From Nematostella vectensis (lineage: Eukaryota > Cnidaria > Anthozoa > Actiniaria > Edwardsiidae), in NCBI RefSeq assembly GCF_932526225.1, contig NC_064043.1, positions 14,816,085 to 14,880,084 on the forward strand: a stretch of DNA of 64,000 nt, given 5' to 3'. Within the stretch, counting starts at the first letter, position 1; every line of letters begins with the position of its first letter. Below the pieces are notes generated by a model. The model saw only the letters and a list, made by a program, of their open reading frames with translations, was not told where the DNA came from and did not search any database. A program made the position numbers and the translations under genes. Positions 58,101-64,000 of the stretch are shown in pieces.

Positions 58101-61100
58101 TATTTGGATCTTTAGGGGATGGGGATGTTTAGTTTGCATTTCTAGTGCCTGGGAGCGGGGGCTTATAGGAACGAATGAGTTTAACACTTGAAATAAAGTG
58201 GCATTTATAGTCCATCAAACATAGTATAGCCCCATCAAGTGAAAAACAATGCAAGCTCATTTCCATTCTTTCCTATAACAGTAGTCAGTTCATACTTCAT
58301 TTTTAAAAGTATGTTTTACTTACATTTATCCTGTAGTCGGTTACCCGCCCACCGACCCCTTCACTAATAGAGGGAGGATCCTCATTTGGGGTGCGCGATG
58401 TAGAGACACAGTGAATGTAGATGTCACCTTCCAAGATAAAAAAAAACAAGTGTCCATAACAATGATACGGTAACAAACTGTGTATGAGGACCTAAGGCTA
58501 AGTTCACACGTCGTATTATTCATGAGCCGTATTCAATGCAAATGTATGCAAATGAAGATGAAATAATTGACTCGATTCATTTGCATGCATTTGTATTGAA
58601 TATGGCTCATGGATAATACGATGTTTGAACTTAGCCTAATTTAGCTTAACTAACATTTCTGTATTTCATTATTTTACATTTAATGCCCCGCCTTTACAAC
58701 TATTTTTGTCATCTTTATATTCTTAGAAACACTTGAAGTTCCTCATGATATATTTTAAGAACTGGTTACATTTCAGCCTTGAATGATTCTTATTTAGAGG
58801 TGCATAAAGGGAGAATTTCACCCTAACAGGTTCTTAGAGGCTTGATTCTTATATGTGAGTTTTTACCATACATTTTAATAAAAGTTTCTAGCTAAGAGAA
58901 TGAGCTATCAGCACAAACCTCCATGACTCATCAAGATATGAGAGATAACTTTGCTACCAGTCTTTCGTGGTTGTTCCAGCATCACGTATCGTCCTATAGC
59001 ACAAGGACAAAACCACTAACAATTATAAAAAAATAAAATAATATAACACTGTTGAAAGTAGTCTTTCTTTTTTACAGTACCTTGTAACAAAAATGATATG
59101 AGGCATGCTGCTGGTCTGCTGTTAACCTAAAAAATAAAAAATAAAGAATACACATAAAGTACACTTCAAATAACGGCAGAATATTTTTATTACACATTGT
59201 GCTTAGTATGTCGATTCTGATTGGCTAAGAGCGTGTGCTTTATTTTTAGAATAAGGTTATCTGTAAATAAATAAATTATCAGCTAGCAGGTTAGTGATTC
59301 TACGTGCCCAATGAATTTTGGGAATAGGGCGTGAAGATGCGATTGTAAGTGGCGTGCAAATCGGGAATAAATTTTGTTTTCGAGAAAGTGTGTTTTACTG
59401 GATCAATGTATAATGAAACAATTATTGTTTAGACATCACACCTCAACAGGAGTTAGTCTGTAGGATCCAATACAAGGCTGGAGATCTGCAAAAAAAAGCA
59501 ATAATGGAAAAATGTCTTGCACAATGGCAAAAAAGAATGCTTTGTGTACCTCATGAGACACTAGCATGTAGAGCAAACATATTCATTATTGGTGAGCTGT
59601 TTGTGGTAGTACCCTGCTTTAGGTAAATGCTGATGTACTGAAATACTCACCATTGGCAGTACTGTTCTTGGGTGTACAAGTAAATACTCACCATTGGCAG
59701 TACTGTTCTTGGGTGTACAAGTAAATACTTACCATTGGCAGTACTGTGCTTGGGTGTACAAGTAAATACTCACCATTGGCAGTACTGTTCTTGGGTGTAC
59801 AGGTAAATACTCACCATTGGCAGTACTGTGCTTGGGTGTACAGGTAAATACTCACCATTGGCAGTACTGTGCTTGGGTGTACAGGTAAATACTCACCATT
59901 GGCAGTACTGTTTTGGGTGTACAAGTAAATACTCACCATTGGCAGTACTGTTCTTGGGTGTACAAGTAAATACTTACCATTGGCAGTACTGTGCTTGGGT
60001 GTACAGGTAAATACTCACCATTGGCAGTACTGTTCTTGGGTGTACAAGTAAATACTCACCATTGGCAGTACTGTGCTTGGGTGTACAAGTAAATACTTAC
60101 CATTGGCAGTACTGTTCTTGGGTGTACAGGTAAATACTCACCATTGGCAGTACTGTTCTTGGGTGTACAGGTAAATACTCACCATTGGCAGTACTGTGCT
60201 TGGGTGTACAGGTAAATACTCACCATTGGCAGTACTGTTCTTGGGTGTACAGGTAAATACTCACCATTGGCAGTACTGTTCTTGGGTGTACAGGTAAATA
60301 CTTACCATTGGCAGTACAGTTCTTGGGTGTACAGGTAAAAAATCACCATTGGCAGTACTGTTCTTGGGTCTACAGGTAAATACTCACCATTGGCAGTACT
60401 GTTCTTGGGTGTACAGGTCAATACTCACCATTTGCAGTACTGTTCTTGGGTGTACACCACTTGAGGTAGACTGTGTCCTTGTTAACTTCTTTTTTACCAC
60501 TGCTTGATGCCCCTGAGCTAGGGGGAGCTGGAGGTGAGCTCTCACTCTCCTCACCACACAGCTGATCTAAAAATAACCTAAAATATCAGGGGCACTTTAT
60601 GTGTAACAAGCACGTTTTTCTTCACTTCAACCAAATCGAATTAACTGACAGGAACTAATTCCCATGGAGAAAATGATTATGAGGAACTCTAGTTAAAAAT
60701 TTATATCTTAAATGAGTTAGATAATCCACTTTTGAAAGCCAGAGTCCACATATCCCTCACTACATGCTTACAACACAATATTATAAGGCAATTTTCTCTT
60801 TACAAAACATATGGAAGTAGTGTACGTACTGACAACATTCAAATCATGATGAACCTCAGCAGGGTGAAGAATTTCTACATCGTAGTTAGCTGAGCTTCCC
60901 GACTGCTGCTCCTCCTGCAAGGGAAATAGAGGGAGTTTTCTTGGCTGGGCTTCTTTAATAGATTATGACTAAGTGCCTGAGGGAAAAAACATAATTATTT
61001 TCATTCTCTCCTCTAATAGGTTCTACTACTTCTACTTCTACCAGAGAATTAATCAATGTACCAAAATAGTTTGTTAATCAGAGTATAAAATCGATTCATC

Positions 61101-63394
61101 TAAAGCTGGACTCTCACTGTTTGTTGAACTACTTCTACAAGGGGATACAGTAAAAATAGCAGAGTTTATAGCACTGTAAGAGGCCTTGTTCACTATAGTA
61201 TTTTTGTAGCTCTCCTTGTAACATCTAGCCACCATATAAATATCTAAGTAATTTATTTAAATAAAGTAATAAGGAATAGCAATTATATAATTATTACTTG
61301 GTATACTATATTCATTACTTGGTATACCGATGACATTTTCATGATCTGGACTGAAGGTGAGGACACTCTGAGAGAGTTTATGGCTCACATGAACTCTATA
61401 CATAGAACTATAAAATTTACGTTTGAGTGGTCCACTAGTAAGGTAAATTTTTTGGATGTTTCACTTACTCTTAGGGATGGGTTAATATCTACAGATCTGT
61501 ATAGTAAGCCTACTGATAAGCATCAATATCTTTTTCATACGTCCTGTCATCCGTCTGCTTGTAAGAAAGGCATTCCTTTTGGGCAGGCACTACGTATCCG
61601 TAGGATATGTTCGGAAGACTCTTCTTTCGAAAAGAGGGTATTAGAGTTACAAGGTTATTTAGTTGATAGGGGTTATGACAGCAGGTTTGTGGGGAGGGAA
61701 GTTGACCGGGTTAGACGTATTCCTAGGGACGACACATTGAAAGACAGGCGTAAAGGTAAGAATGATTGTGTACCTTTTGTAGTCACTTTTCATCCAGCTT
61801 TACCTAATTTACCTGGTATTCTTCGTAATTTACAGCCAGTTCTAGAATCTTCTAGTAGATGTAGGGGTGCTATTGGTAGGGTACCTATGGTGGCTTATAG
61901 GAAACCTAGGAGTTTAAAGGATATGTTGGTGCACTCCTCTCTTAAAGAGGATGGTACTCAGGTTAGAGGTTGTGGTAAGTGTGGCGGTAAAAGGTGTAGG
62001 GTGTGTAACTTTCTTAAGACAGGGCGGGAGTTTCGCAGTACAGTTACTAATAAGAAATATGTCATTAATTTTAACCTGGACTGTAACTCAGATTTTGTTG
62101 TTTATCTAATTACTTGCTCTATGTGTAGCAAACAATACGTAGGGTCTACTATCAATTGTTTTAGGAAGCGTTTTAATAATCATAAAAGTAGGTTAAATAA
62201 GCACCCTAGTTTACCGGTTAGTGAGAAAGTGAAGGATGAACTTATCTATCAACATTTTCATTGCGACAATCATTTAGGTCTTAATAATGTTATGGTACAA
62301 CTTATAGATAAGTGTAACTCTGAGGCTCAGCTTAGGGAAAGGGAAGGCCAGTGGGCTTATCGGCTTAAGTCTATCTACCCACGGGGTCTTAATAGTGATG
62401 ACTTTTTTTGTAGTAGGAACCCACGTAGAGATGTGTAAATTCTTTTTATCCATAGCGCGCGCTATTCTAGAAAATGCGCGTTTTTGTCAGTTGTAATGTT
62501 TTTGCGTCTCGCGCCACTATTCTGATGTAAATAAGCTTGTAACGATTCACCTTCTTTAGTCTGCCCTGAAGAAGTCTTATTAAAGACGAAAATTTGGCAG
62601 AGTCGATTTCCAGTTTTTGGAGTATTACATTACTTGGTATACTATATCCATTACTTGGTATACAAGATTCATTGCTTGGCATACTTTATTCATTACTTGG
62701 TATACTATTTTCATTACTTGGTATACTATATCCATTACTTGGTATACTTTATTAATTACTTGGCATGCTATATTCATTACGTGGTATACCATATTCATTA
62801 CTTGGTATACTATATCCATTACTTGGTATACTGTATCAATTAATTGGTATACTATATTCATTACTTGGTATACTATATCCATTACTTGGTATACTACACA
62901 TTACTTGGTATTATTCATTACTTGGTAACATTATTGGTAACATTGGTAACATTATTCATTACTTGGTATACTATATTCATTACTTGGTATACTATATCCA
63001 TTACTTGTTATACTATATTCATAACTTGGTATACCATAATTCATTACTTGGTATTATTCATTACTTGGTAACATTGGTAACATTATTCATTACTTGGTAT
63101 ACTATATTCATTACTTGGTATACTGTATATCCATTACTTGGTATACTATATTCATTACTTGGTAACTATATTAACCATTAGACTGAACTTTTATTCAATT
63201 GAAAGCCTCTATACCATTATTACACTGTACTGGTATTTTAATTAAAAGACTCATCTATACCTCTTTACCTTCATTGGAATCCCAGTTACTGTTGTTGAGC
63301 TAAGAGTAAAGTGCTTCATGGCCATTAAACTCAGTTTGGTGACAAGTTGAGATGACTTGACAGAGTGAACACAGACTGACAGACTTGGTGAGCT
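36993..63394 (-). CDS. INTS13: Integrator complex subunit 13 (Asunder), 16 exons, N-terminus outside the window
   Basis: INTS13 joins INTS10 and INTS14 in an arm of Integrator, the nuclear complex that cleaves snRNAs and promoter-proximal transcripts; in flies it is Asunder. The pieces follow human INTS13 in order: TTVTGIPMK|EEQ, TVYLKWCTPKN, VNSRPAAC, EQPRKTGSKVISH, EDPPSISEGVGGRVTDYR, DFGEFMKSNRLAPF, PLER, KEALTDDEVLECKG, GVRGKGPKR|DEQYR and the C-terminal LLSLWTSKIN...KRHEEFAGR. That last segment is the part known to bind the cleavage module. Exon coding lengths sum to 1,488 nt, an exact multiple of three, giving 495 residues plus a stop. Human INTS13 has about 706, so roughly 230 N-terminal residues (the VWA-like part) lie to the right. 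The linker between DEQYR and the C-terminal motif is shorter than in vertebrates. Introns hold about ten minisatellite arrays, a Penelope fragment and a nested opposite-strand channel gene. Confidence 0.95.
37606..37766 (-). CDS. INTS13: INTS13 exon O
   Basis: YQGMTEREKTDFNRGD, then a charged helical linker ending AEADKSDAFKST. Acceptor GCTTTAG|A (not the later ATATCAG, which would create a stop), donor ACAG|GTAAGC. Confidence 0.9.
37990..38041 (-). CDS. INTS13: INTS13 exon N
   Basis: PGGSMSSNDLAWKEID. Acceptor TTCTTCAG, donor GACAG|GTAAAC. Joins exon M in phase; the W-x4-D/R block aligns with human SWQDSERLKG. Confidence 0.88.
38136..39005. repeat. 57-bp minisatellite, about 15 copies, in an INTS13 intron
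   Basis: Units contain GAGGTGGTAGCCAGGCAACA and CAGTATCTCTCGCTAGAAGC. 57 is a multiple of three, and both minus frames and one plus frame stay open (for example LVAWLPPRASSERYC). It lies in the intron between exons M and N. Confidence 0.93.
39512..39596 (-). CDS. INTS13: INTS13 exon M
   Basis: VYECLKTPGSPSLSSHSSPR and ATPTDELE. Acceptor GTTTTAG, donor GAGA|GTGAGT, ends in phase 1. Confidence 0.9.
39690..41045. repeat. 1.35-kb array of 13-14 bp units
   Basis: CAGATGGTAATATC with variants TCTAGATGGTAATAAC and CAGATGGTAACATC, about 95 units, in the INTS13 intron between exons L and M. Blocks around 40,060-40,150 and 40,910-41,040 are near-identical, showing a larger duplication. Confidence 0.93.
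41067..41148 (-). CDS. INTS13: INTS13 exon L
   Basis: DEQYRQLWAELEIFLEAASK and TSRNHER. Acceptor TTTTACAG, donor AAAGG|GTAGGA. A 1.35-kb array starts about 20 bp after the donor. Confidence 0.95.
41155..41320. repeat. Three tandem copies of a 53-54 bp unit
   Basis: AAAGGCTATAAGGAGGTCAT...AAGCATGGACAT blocks in the INTS13 intron between exons K and L. Confidence 0.85.
41451..41536 (-). CDS. INTS13: INTS13 exon K
   Basis: VIYKLQAMESRNDVLPITMM and GVRGKGPK. The donor AGAG|GTGTGT at 41,450 is chosen over an earlier GTGTAAG because only this one restores the conserved GKGPKR-DEQYR join. Confidence 0.95.
41940..42011 (-). CDS. INTS13: INTS13 exon J
   Basis: HLEPLSSHLMKEALTDDEVL, then ECKG. Acceptor TTCTTTAG, donor GGGA|GTAAGT. 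It lies across an 11.4-kb intron from exon I; the channel gene occupies that intron on the other strand. Confidence 0.96.
42470..42697. repeat. 24-bp minisatellite, about 9 copies, between the two gene starts/exons
   Basis: Units read CGCCTCAGAACACGGCGGAA plus TAAG. It lies between INTS13 exon J and the ATG of the nested channel, in the channel's presumed upstream region. Confidence 0.92.
42906..43427 (+). CDS. Channel exon 1: signal peptide, S1, membrane helix 1
   Basis: 174 codons from the first ATG. Starts MFFKIRILLLPIIGFGLRAD and ends in the helix VPYLIIMVLIAISAGTLVWG. Donor ATT|GTAAGT. Confidence 0.9.
42906..53113 (+). CDS. Glutamate-receptor-like channel with a potassium selectivity filter, 7 exons
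   Basis: The spliced frame is 1,104 nt (367 residues plus stop) and every junction keeps phase. Order: signal peptide (residues 1-19); extracellular S1-like domain (20-150) with NNT, NFT and NVS glycosylation sites; membrane helix 1 (about 152-174); re-entrant pore with WWSFVTMTTVGYGD (196-209); membrane helix 2 with FNAQITAAFAS, placed like the SYTANLAAF gate of glutamate receptors; S2-like extracellular part (about 243-330, VALQLGTENFF); membrane helix 3 (about 332-351); short basic tail. S1-M1-P-M2-S2-M3 is the ionotropic receptor layout. The TVGYGD filter is that of potassium channels, known in bacterial GluR0 and rotifer AvGluR1. A potassium-selective, ligand-gated channel is inferred; the ligand cannot be read from sequence. 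There is no amino-terminal domain. The gene is nested antisense in an INTS13 intron. Confidence 0.85.
43428..45969 (+). other. Channel intron 1, no other gene
   Basis: 2.5 kb, AT-rich; holds only the dispersed repeat at 44,868-45,060. Confidence 0.6.
44868..45060. repeat. Dispersed repeat shared with 17,411-17,612
   Basis: Direct orientation, moderately diverged; shared blocks include TTTTGACATTCAGTGAGGCT-like and TTCCATTTTCC. Confidence 0.6.
45970..46064 (+). CDS. Channel exon 2: pore helix and first half of the filter
   Basis: Acceptor CGTTCCAG. GALNGVWWSFVTMTTV, then GG|GTAAGA. The intron splits the GYG filter codons in phase 2. Confidence 0.93.
46359..46515 (+). CDS. Channel exon 3: filter end, membrane helix 2
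   Basis: Acceptor ATCTTAG. GYGDKSPVSVIGRMVG, then WMIVGTILMSLFNAQITAAF. Donor AAG|GTAAGA. Confidence 0.93.
46590..47695. repeat. 1.1-kb minisatellite, mainly 20-bp unit, in channel intron 3
   Basis: GCCTACCATGTACCACTATC with CCCCTACC and CAGTATC variants, about 55 units. Open in all plus frames, which gives spurious Tyr/Pro-rich frames. Confidence 0.94.
47788..47854 (+). CDS. Channel exon 4: start of S2
   Basis: VALQLGTENFFSTETNLGGI. Acceptor CACCAG (an alternative at 47,799 removes four codons), donor CAAG|GTCAGC, phases 0 to 1. The G-T/S-x-x-x-FF pattern is typical of S2 starts. Confidence 0.75.
48100..49145. other. Channel intron 4, no other gene
   Basis: AT-rich intronic sequence without a recognisable feature. 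Confidence 0.5.
49146..49416. mobile_element. MITE with ACC(A/T)ATTTCA termini
   Basis: Inverted ends with GTTGTCAGTGCAAA and TTTGCACTGACAA are shared with the element at 51,097-51,350. It ends about 26 bp before the acceptor of channel exon 5. Confidence 0.7.
49443..49573 (+). CDS. Channel exon 5: S2, donor amplified
   Basis: LEIDAYATEFPTGPFKYFLV, then HDYIAVQQYPDET. Acceptor TTTCCTTCAG, donor ATGAG|GTAAAC. The exon end and donor seed the array that follows. Confidence 0.9.
49555..50740. repeat. Donor-seeded minisatellite in channel intron 5
   Basis: About 60 units of 17-20 bp reading AACACACCGAGAGGTAAAC. Each contains GAG|GTAAAC, the same context as the authentic exon 5 donor (ACACCATGAG|GTAAAC). 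Larger blocks (for example GTGAGGTAAAAACTACACCC) recur at about 49,868, 49,978, 50,231 and 50,352. Confidence 0.94.
50961..51432. mobile_element. Fold-back/MITE with about 90-bp arms, carrying a nested MITE
   Basis: Arms start ACAAAACGTTGTC at 50,961 and end with the complement at 51,432. Both contain TCAACCGGCTTCGCGAC and AAGCATGGGTAAAAACCA. A small palindrome (TTAGCCACCGC / GCCGTGGCTAA) lies inside. Confidence 0.85.
51097..51350. mobile_element. Nested MITE, same family as 49,146-49,416
   Basis: Starts ACCTATTTCA and ends TGAAATAGGT, with inverted GTTGTCAGTGCAAATGGC blocks. Inserted in the loop of the larger fold-back. Confidence 0.8.
51815..52165. repeat. About 30-bp minisatellite, about 11 copies
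   Basis: Units read ACTGCAAATTGTACGTCACA plus AGGCGATTA. Decays into TACATCACCTGGCGTTAAAC units at the right end. Confidence 0.9.
52341..52455 (+). CDS. Channel exon 6: membrane helix 3
   Basis: TGFIDNAVYVASAGVCGLFL, then ILGAVWEIRRRTKL. Acceptor ACTCTTCAG, donor GTCG|GTGAGT. Resembles the last helix of glutamate receptors. Confidence 0.9.
52494..52862. repeat. 85-bp tandem repeat, 4.3 copies
   Basis: Near-identical units beginning CTTATACCTCTATATAGCGA, starting about 40 bp after the donor of channel exon 6. High identity implies recent amplification. Confidence 0.95.
53097..53113 (+). CDS. Channel exon 7: last residues and stop
   Basis: After ACAATTCTAG the frame reads D-L-E-R-Q-stop in the expected phase. 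Other AG sites nearby make the exact acceptor uncertain. Confidence 0.55.
53270..53393. repeat. Two 62-bp copies of the INTS13 exon I donor junction
   Basis: 53,270-53,331 and 53,332-53,393 each begin CTGCATCATGTTG, the complement of the last 13 bases of exon I, followed by the intron start. They abut the exon directly. Confidence 0.92.
53394..53470 (-). CDS. INTS13: INTS13 exon I, donor junction duplicated
   Basis: MRRLERCTRHCPLVISDTLV, then GNMMQ, aligning with human QLEKHTRYWPMIISQT. Acceptor TGTACCAG, donor GATGCAG|GTATTT. Two further copies of the junction follow in the intron. Confidence 0.93.
53633..53638 (+). terminator. Possible polyadenylation signal of the channel gene
   Basis: AATAAA about 520 bp after the channel stop. 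If used, the 3' UTR would run antisense across INTS13 exon I. An ATTAAA at about 53,384 is an alternative. Confidence 0.3.
53640..54194. other. GC-rich CpG-containing segment, then unique intronic DNA
   Basis: CGCGCGCGCG runs at 53,706-53,800 in the INTS13 intron between exons H and I. No coding evidence. Could be the start of a small element. Confidence 0.35.
54195..57445. repeat. 3.2-kb C-rich minisatellite in an INTS13 intron
   Basis: About 100 units built from ACACAAGACCATCTACTCCA and CCCACCC, in 28-38 bp forms (with or without CTCTCACCCATA), with nested duplications of several hundred bp. The INTS13 sense strand is G-rich (GGGTGGGTGG). Plus frames of 588 and 1,091 codons are by-products of the repeat. 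Confidence 0.95.
57505..57586 (-). CDS. INTS13: INTS13 exon H
   Basis: DFGEFMKSNRLAPFPKKSKG and VIPLER. Acceptor TTCACTTATCAG, donor CGAA|GTAGGC. A 3.2-kb array begins about 60 bp into the next intron. Confidence 0.95.
58324..58427 (-). CDS. INTS13: INTS13 exon G
   Basis: GDIYIHCVSTSR, then EDPPSISEGVGGRVTDYRIN. Acceptor CTTGGAAG, donor AAAT|GTAAGT. Confidence 0.96.
58495..58637. mobile_element. 143-bp palindromic MITE
   Basis: AGGCTAAGTTC...GAACTTAGCCT ends; nearly the whole element folds on itself (CGTATTATTCATGAGCC / GGCTCATGGATAATACG). It lies in the INTS13 intron between exons F and G. Confidence 0.88.
58919..58993 (-). CDS. INTS13: INTS13 exon F
   Basis: RYVMLEQPRKTGSKVISH, one of the most conserved stretches of the family. 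Acceptor GTGCTATAG, donor GGAG|GTTTGT. Confidence 0.95.
59081..59126 (-). CDS. INTS13: INTS13 exon E
   Basis: VNSRPAACLISFLLQ, matching the VNSRPSSC block of the human protein. Acceptor TTTTAG, donor CAAG|GTACTG. Confidence 0.93.
59442..59485 (-). CDS. INTS13: INTS13 exon D
   Basis: LQPCIGSYRLTPVE. Acceptor TTTTTTGCAG, donor GAG|GTGTGA, phases 1 to 0. Confidence 0.93.
59640..60428. repeat. 41-bp minisatellite containing the INTS13 exon C donor, about 19 copies
   Basis: On the minus strand each unit holds ACAGTACTGCCAATG|GTGAG, that is exon end plus 5' splice site. The array abuts the real donor at 60,429 with one base difference in the exon part (CAAATG versus CCAATG). Confidence 0.95.
60429..60566 (-). 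CDS. INTS13: INTS13 exon C, its end amplified as a minisatellite
   Basis: A Ser/Pro-rich linker and then VNKDTVYLKWCTPKNSTAN. Acceptor TTTTTAG|AT, donor AAATG|GTGAGTATT. The last 26 bases plus the donor recur about 19 times downstream in the intron. Confidence 0.95.
60830..60914 (-). CDS. INTS13: INTS13 exon B
   Basis: EEQQSGSSANYDVEILHP. Acceptor CCCTTGCAG, donor TCA|GTACGT, ends in phase 1. Confidence 0.93.
61275..61328. repeat. Left remnant of a 21-22 bp minisatellite
   Basis: Two units of ATTACTTGGTATACTATATT, interrupted by the Penelope-like insertion; the array resumes at 62,626. Confidence 0.85.
61320..62625 (+). mobile_element. 5'-truncated Penelope-like element with RT end and GIY-YIG endonuclease
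   Basis: The frame is open from the junction; the first recognisable residues are WYTDDIFMIW, the catalytic C motif of the reverse transcriptase, so everything upstream is missing. It runs to a stop at 62,438. Then follow the RT thumb (TFEWSTSKVNFLDVSLTL), a C-x2-C-x4-C-x2-C cluster (residues 211-222 counted from the ATG at 61,341) and a GIY-YIG-type nuclease (VVYLITCSMCSKQYVGST, residues 253-270, followed by RKRFNNHKS). Penelope elements pair this endonuclease with a telomerase-related RT. The 1.1-kb frame has no stops, so the insertion is fairly young. It splits a minisatellite. Confidence 0.93.
62560..62601 (+). ncRNA. Hammerhead-ribozyme-like motif at the Penelope 3' end
   Basis: TCTGCC - CTGAAGA - GTCT..AGAC - GAAA - ATTT - GGCAGA. 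The outer 6-bp stem (62,560-62,565 with 62,596-62,601), the CTGANGA and GAAA core blocks and a 4-bp stem II are in hammerhead order. Stem III and a good cleavage triplet are not evident, so it may be inactive or only resemble a ribozyme. Penelope-like elements are known to carry hammerheads. Confidence 0.45.
62626..63180. repeat. Right part of the 21-22 bp minisatellite, about 25 units
   Basis: ATTACTTGGTATACTATATC and variants, including shortened ATTACTTGGTAACATTGGT units. In the INTS13 intron between exons A and B. Confidence 0.93.
63269..63394 (-). CDS. INTS13: INTS13 exon A (42 codons)
   Basis: VHSVKSSQLVTKL, then LSSTTVTGIPMK. Acceptor AAAAG|AGCT, donor AAG|GTAAAG, phase 0. Matches the human segment just before KEEQ. 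The 5' boundary is the least certain part. Confidence 0.85.
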
Positions 63395-63439
63395 CTTTTG
63401 GGAATAAATAAATAAGACATGAACAGAGTTTACTTTGCA

Positions 63440-63645
63440 CACTTTTGTGCTGATGAGAATGATGCTGATGACCATGGTAGGTGAGCAGGCCATGTGGGTT
63501 GTGGTGATGGTGATGCTGTTTCTGTTGCTGGTGGTGGTGGTGTTGGAGATGATGGTGATGGTGGAGGTGGTGGTGGTGAAAATGAAAGTGAAGGTGATGA
63601 TGGTAAAAGTAGTTCTGGTGGTGGTTGTGGTGATACGAAATCACT
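63440..63645. repeat. GGT/GAT-type trinucleotide-rich tract
   Basis: Imperfect GTG, GAT and GGT repeats; on the minus strand they encode His-rich runs. No evidence that they are coding. Confidence 0.7.
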
Positions 63646-64000
63646 GACAACGGTACAGGATGGAAGAGAGATGGAACTATCCCCGAATCAAGTTTTTAAG
63701 CAATCTGCCAAAAAAACATGCGAGAAATGATTTTGGAAAGTCAATTTTAGCTTTTTTGGGGGCATAGCAGCTGGTCAAATGGCATCCTTGGAATGTAATT
63801 TGCATAGACTGCAGAGCCCCACACCACCCTAGACCCAACTTGTCTTTCTCACAGTTTCCTCACTAACTTCTAAATTAACCACAGGTAGCCCAGGCAATGG
63901 TTTTGAAGATTGTTCGTAGCTCGGAATCGGCTGTTATTTTTTACATGCGAGCTAAATCATTTTCCCTGGCCGCTAGCCATTTTTTTGAAACGAGTAAGCA
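63646..64000. other. INTS13 intron or upstream sequence, no exon recognised
   Basis: The preceding INTS13 exons should lie to the right, but no segment here matches the protein. Confidence 0.5.

Noticed and set aside
58967-59127. Alternative INTS13 splice path using the acceptor GTTAACAG and the donor ATAC|GTGATG
   Set aside because: It keeps phase but loses the conserved VNSRP and EQPRK-GSKVISH blocks; the path listed restores both.
38136-60428. CRISPR-like regular repeats
   Set aside because: The units are head-to-tail without unique spacers, in an intron-bearing animal locus. They are minisatellites.
62617-63181. Ile/Tyr/Trp-rich frames on both strands
   Set aside because: Read-through of the 21-22 bp ATTACTTGGTATAC array.
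63440-63650. His-rich minus frame directly upstream of INTS13 exon A
   Set aside because: It derives from the trinucleotide tract and does not match the INTS13 residues expected before exon A.

Overview
The window reads as animal nuclear DNA from an early-branching lineage, most likely a cnidarian such as a sea anemone or coral. This rests on spliced animal-type genes with GT-AG introns and a mixed transposon load (Penelope, DIRS, LINE, hAT, PIF/Harbinger, Helitron, fold-back elements). The taxon is an inference; no species marker is present. Long open frames inside tandem arrays are not genes.

Right half (about 36.5-63.4 kb): the minus strand carries most of INTS13 (Asunder), a subunit of the Integrator complex. 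I could trace 16 coding exons from 63,394 down to a stop at 36,993. All junctions agree in reading phase and the exons total 495 codons. Roughly the first 230 residues lie beyond the right edge. A second gene is nested on the plus strand in the 11-kb INTS13 intron between 53,394 and 42,011. Its seven exons (42,906-53,113) build a 367-residue channel with ionotropic-glutamate-receptor topology but a potassium-channel selectivity filter (TVGYGD). The introns of both genes are packed with minisatellites, which make up about 45 percent of 33.9-63.2 kb. In at least three cases the repeat unit contains the end of an exon plus its 5' splice site, so the authentic donor has become a tandem array. A truncated Penelope-like element sits inside one array.

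Left half (1-33 kb): I see no intact host gene here. It is a patchwork of decayed mobile DNA: a frameshifted cysteine-protease-like gene (5.0-7.4 kb); a 7.8-kb element with 38-bp terminal inverted repeats and 9-bp target duplications that carries an EXO1/XPG-like nuclease remnant and has other elements nested in it (8.37-16.19 kb); a Helitron Rep fragment (16.2-16.5 kb); an intron-containing hAT transposase pseudogene (16.9-21.1 kb); a DIRS fragment (21.7-23.2 kb); an unidentified pair of open frames (23.8-25.0 kb); an inverted duplication (27.6 and 29.7 kb); and a LINE 3' end (31.9-32.9 kb). Several stretches show nothing I can interpret; they are listed as such.
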